A stretch of DNA of 64,000 nucleotides from CAWCUU01 sp963798855. Its GTDB lineage: Bacteria; Gemmatimonadota; Gemmatimonadetes; Longimicrobiales; RSA9. The position numbers and the translations under genes are program-made. The notes beneath the pieces are model-generated. The model was given only the letters and a program-made list of their open reading frames with translations. It was not told where the DNA came from and ran no database searches. Each line of letters starts with the position of its first letter. The first letter of the stretch is position 1. Location: positions 310,001 to 374,000 of the forward strand of contig CAWCUU010000003.1 of the NCBI GenBank assembly GCA_963798855.1, given 5' to 3'. Positions 8,733-17,009 of the stretch are shown in pieces.

Positions 8733-8864
8733 CGGCTGCCCTTCCTCACATCAGGGCTCGACGGAACTCGACCGCGTGTGAGCAGCGTTCCCACTGCGGC
8801 TCGAGGGCGGGCTCGCCGTTCGCCGGGGGTCCGGCTACCTTTCCGGCAACCGACGACACCGCCG

Positions 8865-9452
8865 ATGACTCCTCCCATCCCGGCCCGGTCCGAGGTCTCC
8901 ACCGTCCTTGCTACCGCTGACGCGGCGGGCGCGAGCACGCTCGAGCGCCTCGTCCCGCTCATCTATGACCAGCTGCGGGAGATGGCCCGAAGGCAGCTGG
9001 CGCACGAGCGCCGCGATCTCACGCTCCAAACCACGGCGCTCGTCCACGAGGCCTACCTGAAGCTCGTCGACGACGCGAGGGTGACCCGCCGCGGGCGAGC
9101 CTACTTCTTCGCGGCGGCGGCCCGTGCGATGCGGCAGGTGCTGGTCGATCATGCGCGAAGGCGCCGCGCGGTGAAGCGCGGTGCAGGCGCCGAGGCGGTG
9201 ACCCTCGACGAGGAGCAGCTGGCGGTGGACGAATTCGCCGCCGAGGTGCTGGATCTGGACCGCGCCCTCGAGCAGCTGGCACGGCTGAACCCCCGCCACG
9301 CACGCGTGGTGGAGTGCCGCTTCTTCGCGGGACTGAGCGTCGAGGAGACCGCGGACGCGCTCGACGTCTCCGCCCGGACGGTGAAGGCCGACTGGGCTCT
9401 GGCGCGGGCATGGCTGTACGAAACGCTCCGGGGCGACGGGCACGATGCGTGA
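8865..9452 (+). CDS. ECF-type RNA polymerase sigma factor
   Basis: 195 residues. Region 2 is recognisable in LVPLIYDQLREMARRQLAHE...LVHEAYLKLV and ...AYFFAAAARAMRQVLVDHARRR. Region 4 is the helix-turn-helix RFFAGLSVEETADALDVSARTVKADWALARAWL. This composition is that of the TIGR02999-like ECF class, which is usually encoded beside Ser/Thr kinases. The gene directly precedes such a kinase here, and the two may overlap. No anti-sigma factor is adjacent, so kinase-dependent control is a reasonable inference from the family. ATG 8865 gives a normal-length N-terminus; no strong Shine-Dalgarno is present. Confidence 0.9.
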   Translation: MTPPIPARSEVSTVLATADAAGASTLERLVPLIYDQLREMARRQLAHERRDLTLQTTALVHEAYLKLVDDARVTRRGRAYFFAAAARAMRQVLVDHARRRRAVKRGAGAEAVTLDEEQLAVDEFAAEVLDLDRALEQLARLNPRHARVVECRFFAGLSVEETADALDVSARTVKADWALARAWLYETLRGDGHDA

Positions 9453-9543
9453 AGGGACGGTCCGCTCCAGCCGCCCGGCCGGGTCCCCACGCTGCGACCC
9501 CGCCGCGAAGCATTCTGGAGAGAGTTCCCACCACCGGTGCGTC

Positions 9544-12129
9544 ATGGGGCTGAACCCTCTCGGGCGCTGGCGGCAGATCGAGACGCTGTTCGCCGAGGCG
9601 ATCGATCTCGAACCGGCCGACCGCACGGCCTTTCTCGAGGCGCGCGCCGAGGATCCCGAGCTCCGCCGCGACCTCGAGCGCCTCCTGACGGCGCACGACC
9701 GGGCCGGCGACTTCCTCCGCGAGCTCGATACCGCGCGCACCGCCGCGATGCTGCGTTCGGCGGAGGAGGACCTCGCCGCGGGTGAGCCGATCGGGCCGTA
9801 CCGCGTGCTGCGCCGGCTGGGCCGCGGTGGAATGGGCGTCGTCTATCTCGCCCGCGACCCGCGCCTGGGCCGCCTCGTCGCGCTGAAGCTGCTCCCACCG
9901 CACCGGAGCGCCGATCCGATCGCGAGGCGCCGTCTCGCGGAAGAGGCCAAGGCCGCATCCACGCTCGATCATCCCTGCATCGCCACGATCTACGAGGTCG
10001 GGGAGGCACCCGGCCAGCGCCTCTACATCGCGATGGCGTATTACCGCGGCGAGACCCTGCGCGAGCGGATCGCGCGGGGCCCGCTGCCGATCGCCGATGC
10101 GGTCGACATCGCGGTGCAGATCGCCGACGGCCTCGCCGCTGCGGCCGAGCGCGGAATCGTGCACCGGGACATCAAGCCGGGCAACGTGATCCTCACCGCC
10201 GCCGGCGCGGCCAAGATCGTGGACTTCGGCGTGGCGAAGATGGCTGGCGATGCGCTCACGAGGACGAGCGCCACGGGCGGCACCGTCGCCTACATGAGCC
10301 CGGAGCAGACGCGGGCCGAGCGCGTCGATCCCCGGACCGACATCTGGTCCGTCGGAGTCGTGCTGTACGAGATGCTGGCGGGCGTCCGCCCGTTCCGTGC
10401 GGAGAACGATCAGGCGCTCATCTACGGCATTCGCCACGACCTCCCGCAGCCACTCGCGCAGCTCCGCCCTGACGTACCCGACCACCTCGCGCGTGTGGTC
10501 GCACGCTGTCTCGCAAAGGATCCGGACGACCGGTATCCCGATGCGCGGCTGCTGCTCTCGCGGCTACGCCAGATCCCGTCCTCGAGCGGCGGGACACGGC
10601 CGGCGGCGCCGCGGAAGCGAGCCGCCGCACGTTACGCGGGCATGGCTGGGCTGGCCCTTCTTCTCGCGGCCGCGGCCATGGCGTTGTGGCCGCCGGAGCC
10701 ACTCACGACCGCCGTCTCGGAAGGGGTGCGCGATGTCGACACGCTCGCACGGGGTCGAGTCGCCGTGCTGCCGCTGGTCAACTACGGCGCGGAGCCGGCC
10801 GACGGGTACATCGCCAATGGCATGACGGAAGAGCTGATCTCGCGGCTGGCGAGGCTCGGCGGCCTGCACGTCATCGCGCGCACATCGGTGATGCCCTACA
10901 AGGGAACGCGCAAGACCGTCGCGGAAATCGCCCGCGAGCTGGGCGTCAGCGCCGTGCTCGAGGGGAGCGTCCGGAAGGCGGGCGACCGGATGCGCATCAC
11001 GGTTCAGCTGATCGACGCACCGACGGAGGAGCACCTGTGGTCCCGGGATTACGATGCCCGGATCGGTGACCTGTTGACCATACAGAGCGACATCGCCGAG
11101 CAGGTCGCGCAGGCGCTCAATGTGCAGCTGAAGCGCGACGACCGACGCCGTCTCGCCACGCGGGACACCGACGACCCCGAGGCATACCGGCTCTACCTCG
11201 AGGGCCGCTACTTCTGGAACAAGCGCGACCCGGAGAATTTCGGAAAGGCGCTCGACCTCTTCCGCCGCGCGACGGACCGCGATCCCCTCTACGCCGCCGC
11301 CTGGGCGGGCCTGGCGGACACGTACGAGATGCTCGGCGACGTCGGACTCCAGCCGGAACAGCGCGTCGCCATGGCGCGCGCGGCGGCGGAGCGAGCGCTC
11401 GGGCTCGATGCGGAGCTCGCCGACGCCCATACGGCGCTCGCGACCATTCTAATGGGCCACGACCTGGACTGGGCCGGAGCCGAACGCCATTTCCGGCAGG
11501 CGCTGGCCCTGAACCCCAGCTATGCGCTGGCGCACCAGCGTTACTCCACGCTCCTCGCAGCAACGGGGCGGCCGGAAGCGGCGGTGCGCACGGCCCGCCG
11601 CGCCCAGGAGCTGGATCCTCTTTCGCTCTACGCCCGCGCCGCCGTCGGCTACCACCTGTACCTCGCCCGCCGCTACAATGAGGCGCTCGCGCAGCTCGAA
11701 ACGACGCGCGCGCTCGATTCCACGTTCGGTCTCACGCTCGTGAACCTGGCCCTGGTCCACCTGCAGGCGGGTCGGCACGGCCAGGCGCTCGAGGCGCTCC
11801 GGACGCTGCAGTCGCAGTGGGGCGACAACCCGACGGTTCTCGGACTTCTAGGATACGCCTACGCCGTCTCGGGCCGGGAGGCGGAAGCACGGACAGTACT
11901 GCGGCGAATGGAGACGCGAGCGGAGCAGCAGCCGGGGACGGCCTTCCATCGCGCCGTCATCCAGCTCGGCCTCGGCCAGCAGACACGGGCGATCGAATCG
12001 CTCGAGAAAGCGGTGGAAGAGCGAAGTAGCGGACTCGTCGTCTACCTCGGTGTCGACCCCTTGTTCGACCCCCTGCGCTCACAGCCGCGCTTCCGCGCGC
12101 TGCTCCGCAAAGCGTCGCTGGCCGAGTGA
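9544..12129 (+). CDS. Ser/Thr protein kinase with TolB-like and TPR regions
   Basis: About 861 residues from ATG 9544. An N-terminal helical segment (GRWRQIETLFAEAI...) precedes a complete kinase domain: glycine loop LGRGGMGVVY, invariant Lys115 (VALKLL), HRDIKPGNV (Asp209), DFG (Asp227), APE-like SPE, and DIWSVGVVLYEML. A single transmembrane helix lies near 365-383. The outer part begins with a TolB/FlgO-like domain (VAVLPLVNYGAE...GMTEELI) and ends in ~8 TPR-like repeats. It is probably an inner-membrane receptor kinase partnered with the preceding ECF sigma factor. An in-frame ATG at 9445 would overlap the sigma stop, but it adds 33 residues unlike the family. Confidence 0.92.
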   Translation: MGLNPLGRWRQIETLFAEAIDLEPADRTAFLEARAEDPELRRDLERLLTAHDRAGDFLRELDTARTAAMLRSAEEDLAAGEPIGPYRVLRRLGRGGMGVVYLARDPRLGRLVALKLLPPHRSADPIARRRLAEEAKAASTLDHPCIATIYEVGEAPGQRLYIAMAYYRGETLRERIARGPLPIADAVDIAVQIADGLAAAAERGIVHRDIKPGNVILTAAGAAKIVDFGVAKMAGDALTRTSATGGTVAYMSPEQTRAERVDPRTDIWSVGVVLYEMLAGVRPFRAENDQALIYGIRHDLPQPLAQLRPDVPDHLARVVARCLAKDPDDRYPDARLLLSRLRQIPSSSGGTRPAAPRKRAAARYAGMAGLALLLAAAAMALWPPEPLTTAVSEGVRDVDTLARGRVAVLPLVNYGAEPADGYIANGMTEELISRLARLGGLHVIARTSVMPYKGTRKTVAEIARELGVSAVLEGSVRKAGDRMRITVQLIDAPTEEHLWSRDYDARIGDLLTIQSDIAEQVAQALNVQLKRDDRRRLATRDTDDPEAYRLYLEGRYFWNKRDPENFGKALDLFRRATDRDPLYAAAWAGLADTYEMLGDVGLQPEQRVAMARAAAERALGLDAELADAHTALATILMGHDLDWAGAERHFRQALALNPSYALAHQRYSTLLAATGRPEAAVRTARRAQELDPLSLYARAAVGYHLYLARRYNEALAQLETTRALDSTFGLTLVNLALVHLQAGRHGQALEALRTLQSQWGDNPTVLGLLGYAYAVSGREAEARTVLRRMETRAEQQPGTAFHRAVIQLGLGQQTRAIESLEKAVEERSSGLVVYLGVDPLFDPLRSQPRFRALLRKASLAE

Positions 12130-12171
12130 GTCGGTGCGGCACGAACGTTACTCCGGCAATCCGCACTGCGT

Positions 12172-12186
12172 TCGGCCCTTGGCCGA
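12172..12186. terminator. Short hairpin between converging kinase and helicase genes
   Basis: TCGGCC, loop CTT, GGCCGA. It is in the 127-bp gap between two converging genes, where a bidirectional terminator is expected. The stem is only 6 bp with no T-run. Confidence 0.35.
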
Positions 12187-12256
12187 TGAACGGGATGTTC
12201 CTCCGCCTCGCCTGCTCCGCGACGGCGAAGTAGACATCCCGACGCGGCCACCCGGA

Positions 12257-13501
12257 TCAGCCGACTTTGAGCAGATCCCTGAGCTCCTCGGGCGACAGCT
12301 CGGCCGCGTTGCGGGAGCCGAGAGCGCGCCCCGCCCTGCCGCGCGCGGGCTGGGCTCGCGCCGCGATGTCGGCGGGCGCGCCGCCGCCGTAGTCGAAGTC
12401 GGCGAGCGAGATCTTCTCGATCGGGTAGCCGAGAATGTGCTCGATCGCCCGGATCTGGGCGAACTCGGGGGCCGTCATGAAGGTGATGGCGTCGCCGCTG
12501 GCGCCGGCGCGGCCGGTTCGGCCGATCCGGTGCACGTAGTCCTCCGGGTCCTGCGGCACGTCGTAGTTCACGACGTGGCTGATCCCTTCGATATCCAGCC
12601 CGCGCTGCGCCACATCGGTCGCCACGAGCACCCGGCTGTGGCCTTCGGCGAACGCCTCGAGGGCGCTCGTGCGCTGCTTCATGTTGCGATCGCCGTGCGT
12701 GAGCGCGACCACGACGCCGGCCGCATCGAGCCGGTGGTGGAGCAGATCGGCGCCCCGCTTCGTGCGGGTGAAGACGAGCACCTGGTCCAGCGCCGGATTC
12801 TCGAGCAGGTGGAGCAGCAGGTCGGGCTTGCGATCCGGCCGCACCGAGTAGACGACCTGCTCGACCGTCTCCGCCGCGGTGGACTGCGGCGTGGCTTCGA
12901 CCCATTCGGGATCGCGCAGGATACGCAGCGCCAGGGCGTGCACGCCGTTCGGCATGGTCGCGGAGAAGAGCAGTGTCTGCCGCTCGCGCGGCAGCGCGGC
13001 GAGCACCCGCTCGATCTGCGGACGGAAACCCATGTCGAGCATCCGGTCCGCCTCATCGAGCACGAGCACCTCCACGTCCGACAGATCGACGGTGCGGCGC
13101 TCGATGTGGTCGATCAGGCGGCCGGGCGTCGCGCAGAGCACGTCGAAGCCCGCCCTGAGGTCACGGATCTGCGGGCCGATCGGCACGCCGCCATACACCT
13201 CGCCAACGAAAAAGCCGAGGTGCCGCGACAGCGCGCGGGCATCCTCGGCCACTTGCTGGGCCAGCTCCCGGGTCGGGCACACCACCAGCGTCCGCAGCCC
13301 ATCGCGACCCGCCTGCCGCTCCAGGGACGGGAGCAGGAACGCCCCCGTCTTGCCAGTCCCCGTCTGCGCGATGCCGAGCAGGTCCACGCCCTCGCGGACC
13401 GGTGGTATCGCCTTGCGCTGGATCGGCGTCGGCTCGTGCCAACCCAGCTCCTGCACCGCCCGGCGCAAGCCGGGGTGCGTGATCAGCTCATCGAAGCTCA
13501 C
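12257..13501 (-). CDS. DEAD-box RNA helicase (RhlE-like)
   Basis: 414 residues with all DEAD-box motifs in order: Q motif near WHEPTPIQ, Walker A AQTGTGKT (45-52), PTRELAQQ, TPGRL, DEAD (150-153), SAT, then the second RecA domain with LVATDVAQRGLDIEG and HRIGRTGRAG. It unwinds short RNA duplexes and probably acts in ribosome assembly or mRNA decay. The C-terminal tail after the helicase core is short and basic (RAQPARGRAGRALGSRNAAE), as in RhlE-type proteins. Start ATG 13501-13499 gives MSFDELITHPGL, a standard N-terminus. Confidence 0.93.
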   Translation of the reverse strand: MSFDELITHPGLRRAVQELGWHEPTPIQRKAIPPVREGVDLLGIAQTGTGKTGAFLLPSLERQAGRDGLRTLVVCPTRELAQQVAEDARALSRHLGFFVGEVYGGVPIGPQIRDLRAGFDVLCATPGRLIDHIERRTVDLSDVEVLVLDEADRMLDMGFRPQIERVLAALPRERQTLLFSATMPNGVHALALRILRDPEWVEATPQSTAAETVEQVVYSVRPDRKPDLLLHLLENPALDQVLVFTRTKRGADLLHHRLDAAGVVVALTHGDRNMKQRTSALEAFAEGHSRVLVATDVAQRGLDIEGISHVVNYDVPQDPEDYVHRIGRTGRAGASGDAITFMTAPEFAQIRAIEHILGYPIEKISLADFDYGGGAPADIAARAQPARGRAGRALGSRNAAELSPEELRDLLKVG

Positions 13502-13569
13502 GTGTTGTCCTTGCAGAGATCAATCCCGTTTGTGTCCGGGATTTTTCTCTGCCCGAACACAGCCGCTCT

Positions 13570-13586
13570 CTTGCCGTCGCGGCAAG
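13570..13586. promoter_or_regulatory. 7-bp perfect inverted repeat upstream of DEAD-box gene
   Basis: CTTGCCG, spacer TCG, CGGCAAG, about 70 nt upstream of the helicase start. It may be an operator, a leader hairpin, or part of the terminator set for the DUF4097 operon. Confidence 0.35.
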
Positions 13587-13588
13587 AA

Positions 13589-13664
13589 GAACCGGCCGAG
13601 AAGCCGACGGACCGGGGCGGACGCTCTCGCGCCCGTGCGGTTCGGCGGCTGACCCGGCCGGTTC
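13589..13664. repeat. 10-bp inverted repeat flanking 56 nt
   Basis: Left arm GAACCGGCCG at 13589-13598 and right arm CGGCCGGTTC at 13655-13664 are perfect reverse complements. The pair brackets part of the 254-bp gap between the helicase start and the end of the DUF4097 operon. A 12-bp palindrome AAATCCGGATTT also lies at 13685-13696. No open frame of note is in the gap. Confidence 0.6.
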
Positions 13665-13713
13665 CGAACTCTAAAGATAGCGGAAAATCCGGATTTCAGG
13701 AAGCCCGGCGGGA

Positions 13714-13729
13714 CCCGGCTGGAGCCGGG
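13714..13729 (-). terminator. Hairpin downstream of the DUF4097 operon
   Basis: CCCGGC, loop TGGA, GCCGGG, about 27 nt beyond the stop of the last DUF4097 gene in the direction of transcription. There is no clear T-run. Confidence 0.45.
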
Positions 13730-13755
13730 CGGCCCGGAAGCCGGGAGCCGAACGT

Positions 13756-14565
13756 CTACGACTCGCTCTTCACCAGGCGTATGCTGCCGTTCACGGTGGA
13801 CAGCTTCAGCTTTCCGCCGCCATCGCCGATCACGGCGTTGATGTGGCGGGCGTTGAGCCGTCCGTGCACGGCCAGCGGAAAGTCGGAGTCGATGCCGCCG
13901 TTGACCGTGCTCGCCTCGACCTCGGCCCCGAGGGAGGGAGGGAACGCCACCGTGATGGAACCGTTGACCGTCGTGAAACGGGCCTCGTCATCCCAGTCGC
14001 CGCGCCCCATGCGGACGTCGATACCGCCGTTGACCGTGGACGCCTCGGCGTGGCCCGAGGTGGCGACGCGCACCTTGCCGTTGACCGTCTTGGCCACGAC
14101 GTCGCCGCGCAGATCCTCGGCGGAGACGTCGCCGTTCACGCTGCGCTCGACGAGTCCGATTCCGGCGGGTACGTGGACCGTGAAGTCCACCGCCACGTCA
14201 TTGCGGTGAACGCTCATGTGTCCTTCGTCGCCCGGCGCGCAGCGGTTCTCCTGTCGAGCATCGCGCGGCGTCGGATAGACCGCGCAGATCGTGACGCCGT
14301 GGTCGCCGCGCACGACCTCGATGTGCACAGAGGCCGGATCGCTGCGCCGGGCGTGCTTGCTCGCCAACACCTCGATCTCGTCTCCATCGGCCGGCAGCGC
14401 GCGGATCTCACCGTTCACGCCCTTGATCTCGAGCGTCTGCCCCGGCGACAGGCTGCCGGTCCAGTGGAAGCGGTCGCGGTCCTGAGCGTTCGCGCCGCTC
14501 ACGCAGGCCAGCGTCAGCAGCAGCGCGCCTGTCAGCGCCCGCGCGACTCGGCTGTTCCTTGGCAT
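13756..14565 (-). CDS. Secreted DUF4097-family beta-repeat protein (second copy)
   Basis: 269 residues with a signal peptide (ALTGALLLTLACVSGANA). The mature part is built of short beta-strand repeats carrying the recurring tetrapeptide TVNG or SVNG (e.g. IKGVNGEI, RSVNGDV, KTVNGKV, STVNGGI, TTVNGSI), the signature of DUF4097 beta-helix/adhesin-like proteins. Function is unknown; these proteins are typically encoded behind ECF sigma/anti-sigma pairs and probably act at the cell envelope. It is the last gene of a four-gene minus-strand operon and has its own ribosome site (CCAGGAGAGCG) before ATG 14565-14563. Confidence 0.75.
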   Translation of the reverse strand: MPRNSRVARALTGALLLTLACVSGANAQDRDRFHWTGSLSPGQTLEIKGVNGEIRALPADGDEIEVLASKHARRSDPASVHIEVVRGDHGVTICAVYPTPRDARQENRCAPGDEGHMSVHRNDVAVDFTVHVPAGIGLVERSVNGDVSAEDLRGDVVAKTVNGKVRVATSGHAEASTVNGGIDVRMGRGDWDDEARFTTVNGSITVAFPPSLGAEVEASTVNGGIDSDFPLAVHGRLNARHINAVIGDGGGKLKLSTVNGSIRLVKSES

Positions 14566-14586
14566 CGCTCTCCTGGTTGTTCGGGT

Positions 14587-15441
14587 TCAGCGTCCGCCGC
14601 CGCCGCGGCGTGCGAGAATGATCGTGCCGTTGAACGATTCGAGCTCGACACGTGCCGAGCCGGAGCCGATCACGAAGTTCAGCTCCTTGCCCTCCTTCAT
14701 CGACGTGAGCTGAAGCGGAAAGTCCGACTGGAACGTGCCGTTGAACGTGGAGACGCGCATCTTCGCATCCGGCAGCTCGGGCACGAGCAGGCGCACGGAC
14801 CCGTTGTGGGAGGAGAGGTGATAATAGCCTGAGGGCTGGATCGTGCCCTCGTACGTCACCCTCCCGTTCACGGTCTCGACCTCCACCGACTTGCTGTCGA
14901 TGTCGCTGAGCGAGACGCCGCCGTTCACTGCCTCCGCAGAGATCTCGCCCTGGATCCCGTCCAATCGCACGCCCTGGTTCACCGTCTCCACGTGCACGCG
15001 CCCACGCACGTCTTCCACCGTGACCATCCCCTCTACGGATTCGGCCGACACGAAGTTGCGCCCGCCGCGAACTTCAATGCTTCCCCGCACCGTGGAGACG
15101 GCGACCTCTCCTGCGGTGCCGCTCACACGTACGGGAGACGCGTGCGCATCCACCCGAACGTCCATCCAGGTGGGCACCGTGATGCGGTAGCGGATGTTGC
15201 GGGAGCTCGAGCGCGGCTCCGTCTCCACGCTCACCGTGCTCGCGCCGTTGTGAATCTCCACGTCTCCGGGCGACGCATCGCCAATGTCTACCCGCACGCT
15301 GCTGCGCTCCCAGGTATCTATCGTAACGGAGCCGGTGCGCGCCTCGACCGACAGCCGCGCCCCCTTCCGCACCGCGAAGGTGGTGTCGGCCGCCTGTGGC
15401 GCGAGCGTCAGCGCCGTGATCAATCCTAGCATCGGGATCAT
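14587..15441 (-). CDS. Secreted DUF4097-family beta-repeat protein (first copy)
   Basis: 284 residues. The signal peptide is short (MIPMLGLITALTLAPQAA). The mature chain has repeated strands with ...VNGG..., ETVNGRVTYEG, STFNGTFQSD and ESFNGTI, giving the same beta-repeat architecture as its neighbour but diverged in sequence, so the pair looks like an old duplication. It follows the anti-sigma gene by 24 bp, with GAGGA upstream of ATG 15441-15439. The C-terminal Gly/Arg tail (RRGGGGR) is unusual. Probably an envelope protein controlled by the linked ECF sigma factor. Confidence 0.75.
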   Translation of the reverse strand: MIPMLGLITALTLAPQAADTTFAVRKGARLSVEARTGSVTIDTWERSSVRVDIGDASPGDVEIHNGASTVSVETEPRSSSRNIRYRITVPTWMDVRVDAHASPVRVSGTAGEVAVSTVRGSIEVRGGRNFVSAESVEGMVTVEDVRGRVHVETVNQGVRLDGIQGEISAEAVNGGVSLSDIDSKSVEVETVNGRVTYEGTIQPSGYYHLSSHNGSVRLLVPELPDAKMRVSTFNGTFQSDFPLQLTSMKEGKELNFVIGSGSARVELESFNGTIILARRGGGGR

Positions 15442-15465
15442 GAACGTCCTCTGTGTTCCGTGTCT

Positions 15466-16242
15466 TCAGCCGCTGACGCCGGCCGCACGCGTCGCCACGC
15501 GGAGCACGTCGAGCTTCCTCCACATGGCTTCCGTCAGCGAATGGTTCAGGTACGGGCTCGACGGCTCGCTGCGCAGCGCCCTCCGGATCTGCGCGATCGC
15601 ACTGTCGATCACCGCGAGGTTCTGGTCGATCACTTCGAGCGTCGCCGGGTCCACCTGTCCGCGACGGCGGACCAGCGCGCCTTCCAGATCGGTGATCGCG
15701 CGGTCCAGGTCCTCGGTCGACTCATCCGAAGGCAGGGCCGCGAAGCGGGCCGGGCCCGTGCCGCCGGCCGGCGCGGCGCTCATCCCCGCCTGCGGAGTCA
15801 CCGTGACCGGCTCTGCTCCGGCACGCAGCCACACCCCCACAGCGCTGCCGCCTACCAGCAGCAGCACCGCCGCGGCCGCGAGTTGGGGCAGCGTGAGCGC
15901 GATGCGCCGGTGCCATCCATTCCCGCCAGCGTCGCGTGTCGGACGGGTCGGACGCAGCTCGACGACCGCCGCCTGCGGCGAGGCGCTTCGCGCCGCCTCC
16001 TCTTGGAGGACCCGCCCCGTTGAGCTCTCGCGCTCGATCGCCGCCGCAATGCCGCCCCACAGCTCCGCCGTCGGCTCGCGAGCCGGCAGGGAGGCCGCGA
16101 GCGTGCGGATCCGGTCGAGGTCGCGCAGCACCGCCGCGCACTCCTCGCAACCGGCGATGTGCGCCTCGACGTCGCGCCGCTCCGCGGCCGACAGCTCGTC
16201 GTCCAGATAGTCGGACAATCGATCCGTGTAGGTGTCGCTCAT
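15466..16242 (-). CDS. Transmembrane anti-sigma factor with zinc-finger-type N-terminus
   Basis: 258 residues. The N-terminus has the ZAS-like motif HIAGCEECAAVL (HxxxCxxC, His28, Cys32, Cys35), which in this family binds the cognate ECF sigma factor. One transmembrane helix lies near residues 120-138 (LAAAAVLLLVGGSAVGVWL). The periplasmic part (~120 residues) has a helical segment with charged heptads (EDLDRAITDLEGALVRRRG...IDQNLAVIDSAIAQIRRAL). It starts 5 bp after the sigma-factor stop, the classic sigma/anti-sigma operon arrangement. Confidence 0.88.
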   Translation of the reverse strand: MSDTYTDRLSDYLDDELSAAERRDVEAHIAGCEECAAVLRDLDRIRTLAASLPAREPTAELWGGIAAAIERESSTGRVLQEEAARSASPQAAVVELRPTRPTRDAGGNGWHRRIALTLPQLAAAAVLLLVGGSAVGVWLRAGAEPVTVTPQAGMSAAPAGGTGPARFAALPSDESTEDLDRAITDLEGALVRRRGQVDPATLEVIDQNLAVIDSAIAQIRRALRSEPSSPYLNHSLTEAMWRKLDVLRVATRAAGVSG

Positions 16243-16247
16243 CGCTC

Positions 16248-16793
16248 CTATGCCTCCAAATGCCGGCGCATCTCCATCCGCGCCCGGTGCAGCTGCGACT
16301 TCGATGTCCCGACCGTCACGCCGAGCAGATCCGCGATCTCGTGGTGCTTGTATCCTTCCACGTCGTGCAGCACCAGCACCTGTCGGGCGCCGTCGGGAAG
16401 ACGCTCGAGCGCGCCTTCGAAGTCCATGCGCACATCCGGCCGTGGCCCCCGGGCCGCAGCGGTCGGCAGCTCGCCCACGAGCGGAAAGCGCGTGCGCATC
16501 CTCGCGACGCCACCGCGTCGATTCAGCGTGACGTTCACCGCCAGACGGTGCAGCCAGGTGCCGAATTCGGAGTCGCCGCGGAACGTGTGCAGCTTCCGCC
16601 ACGCGCGGATGAAGACTTCCTGGGTGACGTCGTCCGCCTCCTGCTCGTCGAGCATCCTGCGCACGAGCGAATGGATGCGCGCCACGTGGCGGCGATACAG
16701 CCGCTCGAACGCGCCGGCGTCTCCTTCTGCCGCCCGCCGAACCTCTTCGGCCTCGCTCCTGCCCGTCGCTTCCGCCGCGATCGCGCTCGTCAC
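16248..16793 (-). CDS. ECF-type sigma factor (RpoE-like) of the DUF4097 operon
   Basis: 181 residues from GTG 16793-16791. Region 2 reads AFERLYRRHVARIHSLVRRMLDEQEADDVTQEVFIRAWRKL, and region 4 has LPDGARQVLVLHDVEGYKHHEIADLLGVTVGTSKSQLHRARMEMR. It directs RNA polymerase to an envelope-type regulon and is held by the anti-sigma factor encoded next. An upstream ATG (16910) would add 39 residues translated from a repeat-rich inverted-repeat segment, which looks non-coding, so I prefer the GTG. Autoregulation is likely but no promoter match is proven. Confidence 0.88.
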   Translation of the reverse strand: MTSAIAAEATGRSEAEEVRRAAEGDAGAFERLYRRHVARIHSLVRRMLDEQEADDVTQEVFIRAWRKLHTFRGDSEFGTWLHRLAVNVTLNRRGGVARMRTRFPLVGELPTAAARGPRPDVRMDFEGALERLPDGARQVLVLHDVEGYKHHEIADLLGVTVGTSKSQLHRARMEMRRHLEA

Positions 16794-16844
16794 CCGTCCG
16801 TCCGGTCGCTCACTCTGCGTCGTCTTCTCATCCCCTTGGACAGG

Positions 16845-16932
16845 ACTGTGAAGTGGAAGGTTGGAGGCCCGAAGCGTGAAGTCCACACTTCGTCCCCCCT
16901 CCTCCTTCACATTTCACGCTTCACAGTTCAAG
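16845..16932. repeat. Inverted-repeat, CTTC-rich segment in divergent promoter region
   Basis: Two nested perfect inverted repeats: ACTGTGAAG (16845-16853) with CTTCACAGT (16919-16927), and GAAGCGTGAA (16871-16880) with TTCACGCTTC (16913-16922). It lies between the ECF sigma gene (minus) and the 2-oxoglutarate dehydrogenase gene (plus). The right part is pyrimidine-rich and resembles segments near 22120 and 52000. Confidence 0.7.
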
Positions 16933-17009
16933 TTGGACCGCGGTTCCGCGCCTGGTGTACTCCATGCACTGCAGGCGCGGGGAGTCGAGAATCGTGCGGA
17001 TGCGACGAC

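Noticed and set aside
9019..10485. 488-codon minus-strand frame opposite the ECF sigma and kinase
   Set aside because: Shadow of the kinase domain with typical antisense low-complexity composition.
12050..14209. 719-codon plus-strand frame across helicase and DUF4097 genes
   Set aside because: It spans two well-supported minus-strand genes and a structured intergenic gap; no recognisable domain.
16248..16910. Longer ATG start for the ECF sigma factor
   Set aside because: The added 39 residues come from an inverted-repeat, CTTC-rich segment and have no sigma-factor similarity; the GTG at 16793 gives a normal-length protein.
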